Source of the DNA: Straminergon stramineum
Lineage: Eukaryota; Streptophyta; Bryopsida; Hypnales; Calliergonaceae
Length of the DNA stretch: 64,000 nucleotides
Reading direction: 5' to 3'
Assembly (NCBI GenBank): GCA_963920665.1
Contig: OY987264.1
Span: 35,072,906-35,136,905, forward strand
Part shown: in pieces, positions 11,004 through 23,542 of the stretch
Layout of the letters: every line of letters starts with the position of its first letter
How positions within the stretch are numbered: position 1 is the first letter of the stretch
Position numbers and translations under genes: made by a program
The notes under the pieces: generated by a model
What the model saw: only the letters and a program-made list of their open reading frames with translations
Databases searched by the model: none
Told to the model about the DNA's origin: nothing

Positions 11004-13934
11004 GTGCAGTCAACGAAATCAGCTGAAGGAGGGGAGGGGGGGAGATGTGGAGGAAGGAAATCTAGGCGAGGTAGCAGCGTTGCAGCAGGGGAGTCTGAAC
11101 CACCGATGAATGACATTTGTTTCGAATTTCAGAGGCATGGAATTGAAGGAGGGGGCCAACATCCTCAAATTCGAGATGCGAGGGACCGGCAAAGAGGAGG
11201 GCGACAGGGACGTCAAAGCCTGCACGTTGAAGGCAATCCTCGAGGGTGGACAGCACCTTCCATTATTCCGAATTGCAGAACACCACCAAGGTTGCGGCCT
11301 AGAAATGCAGGGAATTTCATCATGCAAAGTCACAGGTCGCCTCAACCACGAGGCCAAGCTGCGAGGCGGGCAAGACTAGGATCTGGTCCTCGATCGAATA
11401 GGAGTCCCCGCCTTGCCCAAACATTGTCACCACCTGGTCTGAGCAATGGTGCATCTCTGCACCCAACACAAAGGTCTCTATTAGAGGAACCACAATGGCA
11501 GCACTTGTCTCTGCAAGCTTTGTCAAACTCACAACGACAGAGCGGGAATCTGCAGGGAGCATTTGAGAGAGTTGCACGTGTTGAAGATTGGGTGACGAAG
11601 GTAGCAGCATGGAAGAGTCCAAATTTGGAGACAGTGAAACCCATCGTCCGATGGGCACCATTGCCAACGGAGACACTTCCTTACCAAGAGAATGGGCCGA
11701 ATAACAGCCAAGGGACAATTTTGCTAGAGGTTGTTTGGGTGCGCTTGGAAGTTTTGGGCTACCAATCGGATCAGTGGGGAGGACTGGATGCATTTCATGG
11801 AGAACCCATCTTAGCTACATGGGAAGGAGGGGTTCAATACTTTGGGGTGCAGTTTGCTGGGGGTGTCGGATACCACCAAGTGCGGGTCATTGACTGCATG
11901 TGCCTTGATTGGCGCTTGTGGCCAAGCATACCTCCGTCTCAGCGTCGCAATGGACAATTACAACAAATTCCCTCTCCTATACATGATGGCGTGACACAGG
12001 AGCCAGCAAGCAATTTTGAATCTCCTCAAGGGTCAGACTCTGTGTCGCAAGGAGGGATGCTACAAGTTGACAACCAATTTCTGACACCACCGAGGCGAGG
12101 GCGGAGCTTCCGAACAGCCATCGACTGCTTTGACTACGAACCATTTCATCACTATGACGGGTGGACTTCTGATTCGCAGGATGCAAGTTGGATGGCGGCC
12201 TTTCGCGATTTCACAGGTAATTCTTCTGACGACAATAATTCTGACTGGGAAATTATTAGTGGTAGTGAGGATCCCGTAGGTACAGAGGAAGATTTAGACC
12301 TCTTAGCTTACAATGAATTTTCCCACTTGGACCAAGATTATCGAGCAGCTTTGGAGCGCACACGGCTTCAATATGTTGATACAGAATGGGGCCAGGACAT
12401 CGCTGTTCTGGATGGCAATCTAGCAAACTTCACTAGACCACATCTTGGACCTACCCAACACTACCGAAGGAACAAGCAACCACCACGGTACTTTTTCGAG
12501 CTATGGTGGGACCACGATGCAATCGATGAGTTGGTGAAGCAGACCAACTTGTACGCCCAACAACTGTGCACGGTGCGTGATGATCCGCGAAGGCGGGGCC
12601 GACCTGCAGGCTTCAACGGTGGTCCCAGGTAGCGTGACACAGACCCTGTCGAGTTCCGAGCATTTCTTGGCGTTGTTATTTTGATGGGCTTGAAGTTATC
12701 TCCATCTATTTGACAGTATTGGAGCAAGGATCCTTTTTGGAAGTGCGGTGTGATCCCGCAAGTCATGAGCCGAGACCGCTTTGAATGCTTGTTCCGTTGC
12801 CTACATTGTGTAGATAACTCCACACTATGCCAAAACAAACAAGCAACAGAATATGATAAAATTGGGAAGGTTCGTTGGGTGATTGAGCATTTTGTCACAC
12901 GATCTCGGGAGCTCTTCAATTGTGAAAAGTTCATTACATGTGATGAGGTGATGATCGCCTACCGTGGGCACTTTTCCCCGATACGGCAGTACATTCCAGT
13001 GAAACCGACGAAATACGGCATCAAGTACTGGGCAACAGTTTCAAATCCCAGCAGGTATATCTACAACATTATCCCTTACCTTGGAAAGAATGGAGGAGAT
13101 GGAGAGAGCCACCAGGGAGAGAAGGTTGTTCATCATCTTACTAGAGGATTGAGTCACAGGTCATACACGGTGGTGTGTGACAACTTTTTCACCTCCCCGC
13201 AGTTATTCCATTCTCTCCTCGAACGTGGGATCTATGCCATAGGGACCGTGAAGGGGAGACGTGTGGGCTTCCCAAGCTCTCTAGTGGGCATGAAGCAAGG
13301 CGAGCACCCACGCTCGACCCTCTTTTGGGCGATGCACAGCTCGCACAAAATGGCAACTACTACTTGGTTCGACTCCAAGCCTGTCTCATTCTTGAGTACG
13401 AGCGCCAATCCAATTGGAGATGCCAAGGCCTTCCGATGGCTTCAAGGTGAGCGGAAAGAAATCCCAACTACTCCTCAGAAAGCGGAGTACCAAGTCCACA
13501 TGCGTGGGGTGGATTTAGTTGACCAGATGCGCCACGACTATACAGTACAATTCCACAGTCGAAAGTGGTGGCACAAGTTGTTTTACTTCACATTAGATTC
13601 TTCATTACAGAACGCGTGGATTTTATACCGGGACCACATGCTTCGGAGAAGGGAGAAGCGTGTCGGAGGACAACTGGGGTTTTACCTTGCGGTGGCCAAG
13701 GCGTTGATTGAACCTGCCCTCCCAATTCCGCGAACTTGTAGCCCGCACAACATTCAGCCGGATGCCCTCCACTACATAGTGACGCATCCGGAGGGTTTGA
13801 GGAGACGTTGCCAACTCTGTAAAAAGAAACAACGTCGGATTTGCAAAGCTTGCAATTGGATGGCCTGTTGTGACGAGCCATGCTTTGGGAAATTGCACTC
13901 CCAAAAAAAGTGGGCTTTACGGTTTTCTCAGTAG
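11004..13934 (+). pseudogene. piggyBac transposase, two in-frame stops
   Basis: This is a DDE cut-and-paste transposase that would excise and insert the element at TTAA. One frame runs from 11004 to 13934 but is broken by TAG at 12630-12632 and TGA at 12711-12713. The classical N-terminal signature is present (ELWWDHDAIDELVKQTNLYA, about 12500-12560), preceded by an acidic stretch. All catalytic aspartates are visible: D in CDEVM (12942), D in VCDNFF (13179), and the GVDLVD pair (13512 and 13521). The C-terminal cysteine-rich zinc domain is intact (CQLC, CKAC, CCDEPCF, LHSQKKW). Both stops could be single C-to-T changes (CAG to TAG, CGA to TGA), typical of methylated-DNA decay. The N-terminal part, over 450 residues before the signature, is much longer than in animal relatives. 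Confidence 0.92.
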
Positions 13935-14973
13935 TCTAACTGGTCTGTTGTTGTGTTTGTAGATTGGTTGGTGGGTCTGAGCCCTTCTTCTCCAGGATTC
14001 GCCAATAGGAGCGGCTGTTGTAGCAGCAGATAGTAATTTTGAGGCGTCGGAGCAGTGGATCTCTCTTTCGACAGTAGTTTCTGCAAGAAAGGAGTTGATA
14101 GTTTTAGTGATAGCAGAGGCACTGATTAGAGAAAGGCTTTAGCTGCATTGGATTTGCAAGTTCACTTTCTAGTCTTCGGCACTAACACGTAGCTGTGAGT
14201 ATTTTGCTCCTGCTTATTTTTGAGGATCTCGAATTTGCAAATGTTGACGTAGCACATTTTTAGCAGTATGACGTAGTATGAACTTCGTCAGTGGGCATTT
14301 TGTGGGATTCATAGCCCCTACGGCTCGTTTTCAGAAATTTCCATGAATGGGACTTTAGGTGACACCAAATTGTGGCGTGGGTGTCCAAATTTATACTCCA
14401 AGCCTTGCATTGTTTCAGTTGTACCTATGTGTTGTTTCTAAACTATGTCGCTCCCCTGTCACGGAGTCGAGCTCTTGGGTGATGCTCCCTGTGTGTCAAC
14501 GTCACACACACTTGCTGTGACAACCAGGAACTACCGGTCACAAGTGCAAGCCGAAGCCAGTAACTTCAAAAAAGAAACCAGGATTGTCTCGCATAGCAAG
14601 CCAGATATCAGCAAATGCACTTTGCCGCTTATAGCGAAATTTTGTCCACGCTCTAATGACACCTTCGCGCAGATACCCACAAATTTTGGGGACCCACCAT
14701 CAATTAGCGCGGTTGTCAGAGATCAGAAAGTACCCCCAAGCGTGGGCAAAACCCAATAAAAAATGGCTGAAGCACCGAGATTTGTGCCCAATTGTAGAGA
14801 ATCTGAATGGTATAAAGTCGCGAAAAATCGTGAATCAACCGCGCCTGCAAGGCATCGACCAATCTGTGAAATCACGCCTGCCAATTCGACCTAGATTGAA
14901 TGATATAAGACAATTTCCGCCGAGGTCCCCAGAAGTGAGTTTCGTAGGGTAGCGGAGCATGGGCGGTGAGGGG
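13935..14973. other. piggyBac 3' non-coding region
   Basis: This is the segment between the transposase stop and the right terminal repeat. A 104-codon frame at 14445-14759 is present but has no recognisable composition or homologue, so it is left out as a gene. The last 14 bases are the right terminal inverted repeat. Confidence 0.7.
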
Positions 14974-15289
14974 TTAAGCTCCAAGTTCTCATAACATTCA
15001 ATAGCAGAGGCAACTCACTGCCCTCTACACAACAAAATGATGTGGAATATTCCACACCATCAGTAGCTAAGAGGCCCCGCGGCAAAAATGTTAGAGAAAT
15101 GATTGATGTTCGGTGCCAGTCAGTTACGACTATACACTGCAAGTCTCCAGATAGTATGAGAAATTTGAATACATTTAAGTATACCTTAACAAGATCCACA
15201 ACTTCTTGAAAATACTTGCCTTCTAGTCATAGAAATTGATGGCTCCATCAAACATGATCCACCACTTCGCTTCACTGAGGTAACACTTA

Positions 15290-15870
15290 TTAGAACAAAT
15301 TGAAGATAAATTTTTATATTCATGTGGAGTGATAGGAGGTTAAACAAACAATGTGGGATATGTAAATTAGAATTAGTAAGAGCTCAATTACTCATAGTTA
15401 AGGCAAAATAAGGAAGGAATTGTATTTGAAGTAGAATTTCAAACCTCATTTAGGTATAGTAAATAATTTTTTTCAAAAAACTTTGAATTGAAAAAAGTTG
15501 AGAAATCAAGTTAAATGTTATATCCAAAAATTCTTTTGAGATTTAGAGCCTCCAATCAAAATTTATGAACAAATTTTAGAGAGGGATTGGAAGGGACATT
15601 TTTTTTTGACATTTTTAAACATCTTCTTTGAATTTTGTCCATAACTTTTGATTAAAGGCTCAAAATTACAAACGAATTTTTGTATATGAAATTTATATTG
15701 ATTTAACAAATTTTTTTATTTGAAAGTTTTTTTGGAAGAGTTATTCTACTATGCCTAAATGGGGTCTGAAATTTTACTTCAAACTTAATTCCTACGTTTT
15801 GACAATGAGTGTTCAAGCTCTCATCTTCAAATTATCCCATACCTTTTGAAGATTCGTGATGGACAATGAA
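15290..15870. repeat. Foldback repeat, second copy of the 51-52 kb core
   Basis: Two inverted arms (about 15329-15600 and 15615-15850) are imperfect reverse complements of each other. Examples are 'ctcatagttaaggc' against 'attgtcaaaacgtaggaatt'-side sequence, and 'cctcatttaggtatag' against 'ctatgcctaaatgggg'. The same arms form the centre of the CACTA-type foldback at 51304-52825. The outer ends were not found here, so this is a truncated or strongly diverged copy. Confidence 0.65.
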
Positions 15871-15899
15871 TTTCTATATAAAATGACATTGGCACCAAC

Positions 15900-18800
15900 A
15901 ATCCCAAAACTGGCTAAATTTTGCTTGATTGCTACTTAATTTCTTCATACCATCAGTGTTAAATCAAAAAAAATCTTTTGAAAATGAACATTTGGCTAAT
16001 TTCCGTGAACCCATTTTGGGATCGTTGATTGGCACCCACCATTTCCAAAATTGTCAATGAAGTAATCTCTTTAGTATGCCATCTAAATGTTTAATTGATG
16101 AGAAACAATCAAATGACATTTGTATTTGATTAAAAAGAGTCATTGGATTTTCAATGTACCATCTTAACATTTACTTCATATTTGTTATTTTGTTTGGCTT
16201 GTATTGCCACTATTGGCATCCCACGAATTAGGCTCACTTCAATACTCTTAAAGGATGGATGAATCTCGTGGATGAGGACTCCGAAGAGGAGAAGGCAGCC
16301 TTCTTGAAGGCTATAGAATGTTATGCTAGGAATGAAATACGAAAATGCCAAATGCTATAACGAGTGTAATTACACAATTAATCTACAAGAGGAAGCCATT
16401 CAACATATATATCATGTTTTGAACTCAACACAAGTTTTAAAAAACAACTCAACAACCATTCTTGATGTCTACTATAGTAACTTTCACAAAATAGTGAATA
16501 TAGTATGTTGGAACAAAAAGAATGAAAATCGACTACCATGATTGTAGAGCTACGCTCCAATCTTAGGAAGTCAAGCCTCACCTATGCCCATGTCAACCCC
16601 AACAAACCTTAGCATGTCAAGGGATGTACAACAAGTGTCTTAAGTATGCCTTCACGTTGGTATCGGAAGCAAAGATTTTAGCATATATAAAAAATCATAA
16701 TTATGAGTGTCATTTGTGTAGCATAAAGAATTATAACGAAAACAATACTTTACATGGACAACACTTCCACATCTCAAATACGAATCAAATACAAATCACA
16801 AAATCTAGAACTTGACTGGTAATTTTGGTATCCATGGCAGCGATGACCTACTCTCACAAGTGCAACAAAATCACAAGTGAAGCAAAGTCACAGATGAAGT
16901 AAGGCTAATCACACTAACTTATGCTAGTAAGAATTTGCCACTAAGTTACTTGCAAGGGTGGCAACAAGAAATGAAGGCAAGCCAGAGATTGCCAATTCTT
17001 TTGCATGGCATGGAAAGTTGATTGCTAATTGTGGCCAGTTGTTATTGTGCACTAGTTTCTCACCAATGTGGATTCCATATCTGGGTATTGTACATGGTCA
17101 ATATGTGCTATCCATTTCATATCCATTTCATATCCATTTACATGACATTCACATATAAGAGGTGTATATGGTAGAACCACCCATTATGAGTGAGGCCTCT
17201 TGGACAATATATAGGTAATGGGAAATTTAATAGAGAGATGACTGATATTCAACCATTAGTTTTTTGGTTTCCAACCATCTTCTAGCCATCATTGTTATGA
17301 CACATGTACTTTGCTTGAAGAGACAAATTAGTCTTGAGACGAGCACTAACTTAATGGAAGAATATTTATGTTGGGGATGGGCGCATGCCAACTTTTGGCT
17401 TCTAAAATTCATAACAATTTGAATTTCAAGAAAAAAATTCTGAAAATTTGCTAACACCCATGATTTCTATTGTTCTATATGGCAAAAAATTTGCATTGTT
17501 TACACTACTCCAGATCATGCACAGAATGCTTAAGTGGTTGGTAACAGGTGGTTCTACTATACTTGTTGTGTGGATATTGCCAGCACATGGTGATGAAACT
17601 TGCTTAGGGATGTGTTCTGTTTCCTCTATCAATGGAAATCGTCCATGTGTTTCAAGAAAAACAAACAAACAAACCCTTGCTTAGGGATATCTTTGTTCAT
17701 GCATCAACTGTATTTAGCTTGCGTGGAGTAATTTGCTGCTTATCCATTGTGACAACAATTGAATCATTGTTCTTTTGAATGTGGATTATATATATATGAT
17801 TTTGTGAAAATGATTTGTTTAGTCTCAACTACTCATAGACAAGAGAGAGAAGACAGTTGCACAACCCCCCAGTACCAGGCACTTTCTAAACAATTTACAA
17901 TTAAACTGAAGTATGACACAAATATTGTTCATCAGCAAGCATTTCATGGCTAAAGACTTGGTCAATCTCTTGTTTCGCAAGTCAACAGTAACCAAAAATG
18001 GGGGATCAGATTCAATAGTGATGTTGTGCTTTGCATTTATCAAGTAGCTAAACTCACATTACCCTGTCCTGTTTAGACTGGCAAGAGATTATTTTTATAA
18101 AGCAGATACATCATCTCAATACATTGAGTCATATTTCAAATAGTAACAAATTGAAATATAGAGATATTGTAAAAGAAAGTGGAGGTGGTGTCACCACCCT
18201 ATCTTCACTTTGATTCAGTAGTACAATAGTTAATTACAGCTTATGCTTGGGAGCTGCTGGAACACCCCATGTGACAGGGAGAATACCGTAGGAGTAATCT
18301 ACAGATTGATTTTATAATGCTAATCAGTAGTGTATCATCCAGAGCATAATTCTGCCTATACAAAGCTAACGGTGGGTAATGTAGAGAGACCCAACTTCAT
18401 AAAATAAGGTCATGCAGCAAGAAACCGTAGTGCTAGGATACTTGATTATGCATGAAAAAAAGTTCATAAGTCCGGATACAACAACTCCCTGGCACACTAC
18501 AGTCCCAGGAATGCGGGAAAATGTTTTTGGAATTTATCGAAAGCAACTTCTGATGCTCAATTCAAGGGGGAATAATTTCACCTACGCCCATGCATCCCAA
18601 CAAACAACTAGTTTGTTAGAAATATGTACTGAAGGTGTCTTGGCACAATCCTTGGCACAAATTGAACAAATAAGACACTCTAAAGCAAATTTAAGCATTT
18701 AACAACATCCTGTCATATACAATAGAACCTGTCCCGTGGTGGTAGAATCATCCGTCATGGTTAATCCATGTTGTTGTAAGAACCTTGACATGCTGTAGTT

Positions 18801-19150
18801 CACTCCTGATGTGGTGTGAATTTCTACTCAATGTGCTTTGGCACTATAGTAGTGCTTCAGAGAAATTACGGAGCTGTAAGTGGTGGGTTCCAATCAGCTC
18901 ATACTAGCAACTGCTAAGTTCAAAACATTGTCCAAGATATGTAGTCAGAGAACTCAAGATGAGAAAAAATGGTAGTTGCAAATAATCTGATGGCAAAAAG
19001 TTTAAGTGCAAGAAGGGAGAGTGACCAGGAGTTTGAGATATGTTGTCACTGAGCTTAGCTATGTCTCTTTGTGTGTTGGATCTCTTGTTTTGTCTGGATC
19101 TTTTAACTGTTTGTCAAAAGACTAGCTGCATGCTTGAATATTTCATTTTG
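15900..19150. other. Mostly unassigned DNA upstream of ASN pseudogene
   Basis: No convincing gene was found. An exon-like stretch at about 16235-16345 (+) reads as acidic, helical sequence (DEDSEEEKAAFLKAIECYAR). Two places, near 16575 and 18590, share the string 'cctacgcccatg' or a close variant followed by 'caacaaac', suggesting a diverged repeat. The 96-codon frame at 18412-18702 is unrecognised. None of these is strong enough to call as a gene. Confidence 0.4.
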
Positions 19151-19200
19151 CTATGAAGAAAATTATCCTGTTACATGAAGGCTGTTGACATAATTCTTCA

Positions 19201-19990
19201 ATTGTTCAAAAGGGTCTGGATGCTATTTCTAATGTTACATATCACTTTGAAACTTACGATGTTACTACAATCAAAGCTCTTGGTGTGAAGATGGTTCTCT
19301 CTTGTGAGGGCTCAGACAAGATATTTGGGGTTATCTTCACTTCCACAGAGCTCCCAAGAAGGAAGAGCTTCATAAGGAGACTTGTAGGAAGGTCTGTTTT
19401 TTTAATCTATTTCTTTGCTTGTGCCATCTCAACATCTTTTTTGTAATTTTCTTGTGAAATGAATGTCCATGATGTGTTTATACCTACTCCAACATTTTTG
19501 ACTGAGGATTTTCCTGTTTCATGTGCAGTGAAGGCTCTGCATTTGTATGATTGCTTGAGAGCCAACAAGTCAACATTGGCCTGGAAGCCTGTGTGCCATT
19601 TTCGGACAGGGACTTTGTAAGCCTTGCCATGTCAATTGATCCTGCTGAGAAAATGGTGTGTTCATAATTTTGCACCCCTAGTTTAGTTCTAATTGCCTAG
19701 ACTCATTAATACACACCAAGTTACAGAATCTGAGGGCAACTAACCTTAAACCCTCAACCCTACAGTAAGTTACTATTATTTCCTGTTCACATCAAATAAT
19801 CTCTTTATAAGTTATTGCAATCTTGAGATGCTCATCTAGCATCTGCACTGAAAGCTTGTGTTTTTTTAGGAGTTCAATGTCAGGATTGGTGATGCAGGTG
19901 AACAGACTTGAAAGAAGGGAGTAACTTATCCGAGAAGTGGATCATGCTCAAAGCCTTTGATGAGTGAAGAGAATCCCTACCTGCCCCAAG
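19201..19990 (+). pseudogene. Asparagine synthetase (glutamine-hydrolysing) fragment
   Basis: The translated pieces match the synthetase domain of plant asparagine synthetase, which makes asparagine from aspartate, glutamine and ATP. Exon a (19201-19391) gives VTYHFETYDVTTI, KALGVKMVLSCEGSD and, after a frame change, GYLHFHRAPKKEELHKETCRK. Exon b (19529-19655) gives KALHLYDCLRANKS and, after another frame change, GLEACVPFSDRDFVSLAMSI. Exon c (from 19870) gives KWIMLKAF and EENPYLP in different frames. Intron-like gaps with GT and AG ends separate the exons, so this is not a processed copy. About a dozen residues normally between DVTTI and K-LGVKM are missing. The conserved GEGSDEIFGG motif is altered to CEGSDKIFG. 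The N-terminal glutaminase half is absent. Non-functional. Confidence 0.9.
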
Positions 19991-20551
19991 TAATAGCTTT
20001 TTCCCAGTAGGACAATAATTTAGGGGCATCTATTTGCACTGTGGAATTGATTCTCTGATGGTTTTGGATATTTTAATAGCCTGCGAATAGCCAGGGATAC
20101 TATATTTCATGAATATATCTTCTTGTTGAATTGTTTTTTTTCGTTTTTTTTTTAAACAAATGACACAGAATTTCAGTAGTAGTTGGATAGTTTGAAATTA
20201 TTATACTTCCTCACCTGTCACAATTGTTAGATTGTAGTACTAGCCTGAGGTTGGGGATTAGAACTTCATTTTAACATTGCAGGGGCTATTGCATTTTTCT
20301 CTGTGGTACCTGACATTCATTCATATGAATGGTTTTGCAGGTAACTGATCAAATGCTTGCGAATGTGAAACATGTGTAACTTACCCACACAACACTCCAG
20401 GAACGAAGGAGGGTTACTAAGGTATCTTACTTTACTACCACATGATCTACAAGAGATGCTTTTTCCAGGTCTGTGCCATTCTGGGGCTGACACATGTATG
20501 GCAGAGAAACCTGAGATAATGTACTCTAGAATTCTCAGACATTCTGTTTAA

Positions 20552-20771
20552 CTCTTAAAGGACAGACTAGTGACTGTGGAAATCATTCATTTTGATATTG
20601 TGAGAATCATTGGTTTACAAAAATCTAAAAGCACTCATTAGAAGTCAACTATTGTAGAGGATCTCCCTTTTTGACACAAAATTCCGAGGATGAATAGTGG
20701 TACTTTTGTCCCACAGAGAAAGATACTTTGTCCTCCATTGGACACTAAACATCTAAGTTGACATTTATGGA
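20552..20771. mobile_element. TTAA MITE, family A, second copy
   Basis: About 220 bp between TTAA at 20548-20551 and 20772-20775, starting CTCTTAAAGGACAG. The interior is an inverted, diverged copy of 2003-2224, clearest around 20690-20725 ('ccgaggatgaatagtgg', 'cttttgtccca'). The length agrees with the first copy. The right terminus is degraded. Confidence 0.7.
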
Positions 20772-20775
20772 TTAA

Positions 20776-21985
20776 GTTCCACCATTCCGTTATATTTATA
20801 TCCCTAGCTTTTGTCACATGCTTACCTTGAATTAGAGCATTTGTGGACTATTTTTATGATTCCATGATAAGTGATTTAATCAAGTCACTAACTGACTAAT
20901 GCGGATAATGTCCAAATTGTGTAGGAATTAACATGACTTATGGTTTCATATTTTTTGGACCTTTAGAAAATTACTTAAGAATTTTTGAAGTTGAATCATA
21001 GTGGTCATTGTAATGTACATTGTTGGTACATTGAAGAAAGCAAATTGTAATTTTGTGTCATGATCATACATTGTTAAAAGATACACCACAAGAGATGCAT
21101 GAAAATGAATTGAATTCCATGCATGTTTTGTTTGTACTTTTATTTTCTAATACTTTTCTTTTCAACTTGCTTTTTAATTCACATTTTTTCCTTATAAAGA
21201 ATATAACCTACACAAAATATCATTGACATGGGCATTATAAGTATTGATTGAGTCCTATAATATAGGCCATTTTAGAAAATTAAGTAATTATAGGGACCCT
21301 TTTATTTCTCCCTTTGGAGGTAAATAGCACCCTAAAAATTACCCCATCATCGCATGTGGTGCACAAAATCCCCATAGAGTGCACTGCCTGAGCAACAATA
21401 GGGATTAGAGCATTTACCTTGCTCCAAATGTGTCAACTAAGGCTATGTGGGCATAGGAGGAAGAAAGTGAAGACCATAGAATTTCTTTGATTTCATATCA
21501 CTACAGATTGCACTGCGTGTTGGCATTGCAAAGACTATATTGTTTTGAGGTTGTAAATGTCACTTGAATAAAAATTACTACAATATTACAATAGTTAAGA
21601 GAAGTATTCAGACAAGTGAGTGAATTCTTAAATTGTTTAGATGGTGATCAAACAATATAATTGTCATTGAATGATTTTTTGGACCAAATTTAGTAATATT
21701 AATATATTGCATGCAATGAATGAAAATGCTTCAAAATTAGTCACCTATAGGTATTATAGATTGAAACATCTAAAAGTATTGTATACAACTAAATATGCAC
21801 AAAAGTTGTGCACACTATAATATTTTCAATGCAAGTGTTTTTTTGAAGATTTCGTGTGCTACAAAAACTTTAATGTTTTGCAGAGGTTATAAGTGATTTG
21901 CTATGTATGACTCCTAGGAGATCTGAAAATTAGTAAAGGGTAGTTCTTGAGAAGCACAAGTGCAGTAACTTGTATGACAAATTTT
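20776..21985. other. AT-rich DNA, no gene seen
   Basis: No coding frame or clear element end was found. It lies between the family A MITE and the Tc1-like transposase fragment and may include the left end of the Tc1-like element, but I could not define an inverted terminus. Confidence 0.4.
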
Positions 21986-23071
21986 TCATTAGTTTTGGGC
22001 ATTCTTTTAAGCATTTCTAATGGCATAGTGCAAATGTTTGGTTAGAGAGGGTGTCTAAAAGATAGAACTTCACTTAATAGGCCTAAAATTCTTAATGAAA
22101 GTGGTGTCTATGAAATTGTAAGGTGGTTAAATGATCGATGATAGTATTACAAATGCATCAATAGAAAGAGGATTACAATCTCAGGGCATGTAGTTGATTG
22201 AGTGATGACAAATTGACAGTGTTAGAAGGAGCCTTCAAAGGCAAAGGCTAAAAGCATGTGTCAAGACCAAAAAAACATTTTTGATAAAGATGTATCAAAT
22301 GCATCATTTTAAGCGGGCAAAAAACTGAAACAATATAATTAAGGTTGATTGGAATTTTGCCATTTTATTTGATGAGTCAAAATTTAACCTTATTGGCTCA
22401 AATAGGTGGGAATATTGTTGGAGAAATAATGGAGAGAGTCTCTTAGACCAACATATGCAATGTTTAAGTTAAGCACATGGATGAAGCATAATAGTTTGGG
22501 ATTGTATGAGTTGGGAAGGAGTTGACAAACTTCATTTGATTGAAGGGAAGTTGGATAGATATGTATATCGAGACATTCTGGTGACAAAACTTATAAATAC
22601 TATACATATATAAGGTTTAGAAGAAGAGAATGTTATTTTCCAACATGACAATGACCCCAAGTACACTACACCACTAGATGAGATATCAAACTTCAATGAG
22701 ACGTTGAGTTCCTGAATAGTGGGGAACAATGGCCAAAAAACCCCACATCTAATTCTCATTCTAAAACAAATCAGCAAACTGGAAGGCTTGAATTGTATCG
22801 GTCCATTTAATGACATGATTAAAAATTATTATTTAAAAAAAAGAAAAAAACTTTATTTACAAATGATTGGGAACTTTGTACTATCAAAAATCTAACATGG
22901 TCGGGAGATTGCCACATTGGATGATAATGTTTAATTAATCATTTAATAAATTTTATTAGTATTTTATAATATTCTAAGTAGTAGTGCACTAATTTATAGC
23001 TTGGGGAATAGCCGGTAGATGGGATTCAGCTGCCCTAGGTTGGAAACCAACCAGGATTGGCGAGAATTTAA

Positions 23072-23313
23072 CCCCTGAGCGCCCCAATGCCCCAAATATG
23101 GCCTCCCCAAAATGAAAGGTTGTCATGTTTGACTATTATAATCTTTTCAATGGTATGGTGAAATCATTTGTCCTTTTCCCCCATAGCTCCGGGCATGTCT
23201 CCACTACCAATCGGTATGGTCAATTTTTGTAGATCTTATTTTGGGTGACAATTTGAGTAGAATGAGTTGAGAAGGGTCTGGGTTTTGGTAAACATGCTCT
23301 AAGCGCTTAGGGA
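23072..23313. mobile_element. 242-bp TTAA MITE (family E)
   Basis: Between TTAA at 23068-23071 and 23314-23317. The ends are CCCCTGAGCGC and, in reverse complement, TCCCTAAGCGC, matching at 9 of 11 positions. It sits inside the DNA that splits the Tc1-like transposase. Non-coding. Confidence 0.75.
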
Positions 23314-23317
23314 TTAA

Positions 23318-23542
23318 AAATACTAAAAAAAAAATGAAAATATTTTTAAAAAAAAATGAAAAATGAAAAATGAAATTAAAAAAAAGTATATATATATATA
23401 TATATATTAAAAAATAATTTTTTATTAATATTTGACATGGTTGTCGCTTGACCACGTCAGCGAGCTGTTGTGGTTGAGTTCCCACAGTCCCAGAACTTGT
23501 AGGTACTCGTGGTCTTCCGCAAGAGCTCATTCTCTTCTAATG
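23318..23542. mobile_element. CATTAGA MITE, partial copy 2
   Basis: The right part of the CATTAGA family: an A/T homopolymer core, then 'gagttcccacag' and a right end TTCTAATG at 23542. It includes a short (TA)n tract at about 23388-23407. The left end is not resolved because of the adjoining TTAA MITE. Confidence 0.5.

Larger units (their letters stand above)
9829..14977 (+). mobile_element. Near-complete piggyBac element with TTAA duplication
   Basis: The element body is 9833-14973 (5141 bp). It begins CCCCTCACCGCCCA and ends with the exact reverse complement, TGGGCGGTGAGGGG, giving a perfect 14-bp terminal inverted repeat. TTAA directly flanks both ends (9829-9832 and 14974-14977), the hallmark piggyBac target duplication. 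The interior is visibly richer in G, C and CpG than the AT-rich DNA on both sides, which hints at a different origin or a recent arrival. It carries an upstream ORF, a long transposase frame and about 1 kb of apparently non-coding 3' sequence (13935-14973). Most described piggyBac elements are in animals, fungi and oomycetes, so a plant context is noteworthy. Confidence 0.95.

Noticed and set aside
11320..11793. Minus-strand frames of 100-157 codons inside piggyBac
   Set aside because: They are shadows of the plus-strand transposase frame, which has matching catalytic motifs.
14445..14759. 104-codon ORF in the piggyBac 3' region
   Set aside because: No recognisable domain, lies after the transposase stop, and overlaps another frame. 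Likely chance in GC-richer DNA.
22390..22816. Minus-strand frames of 65 and 94 codons
   Set aside because: Antisense shadows of the Tc1-like transposase on the plus strand.
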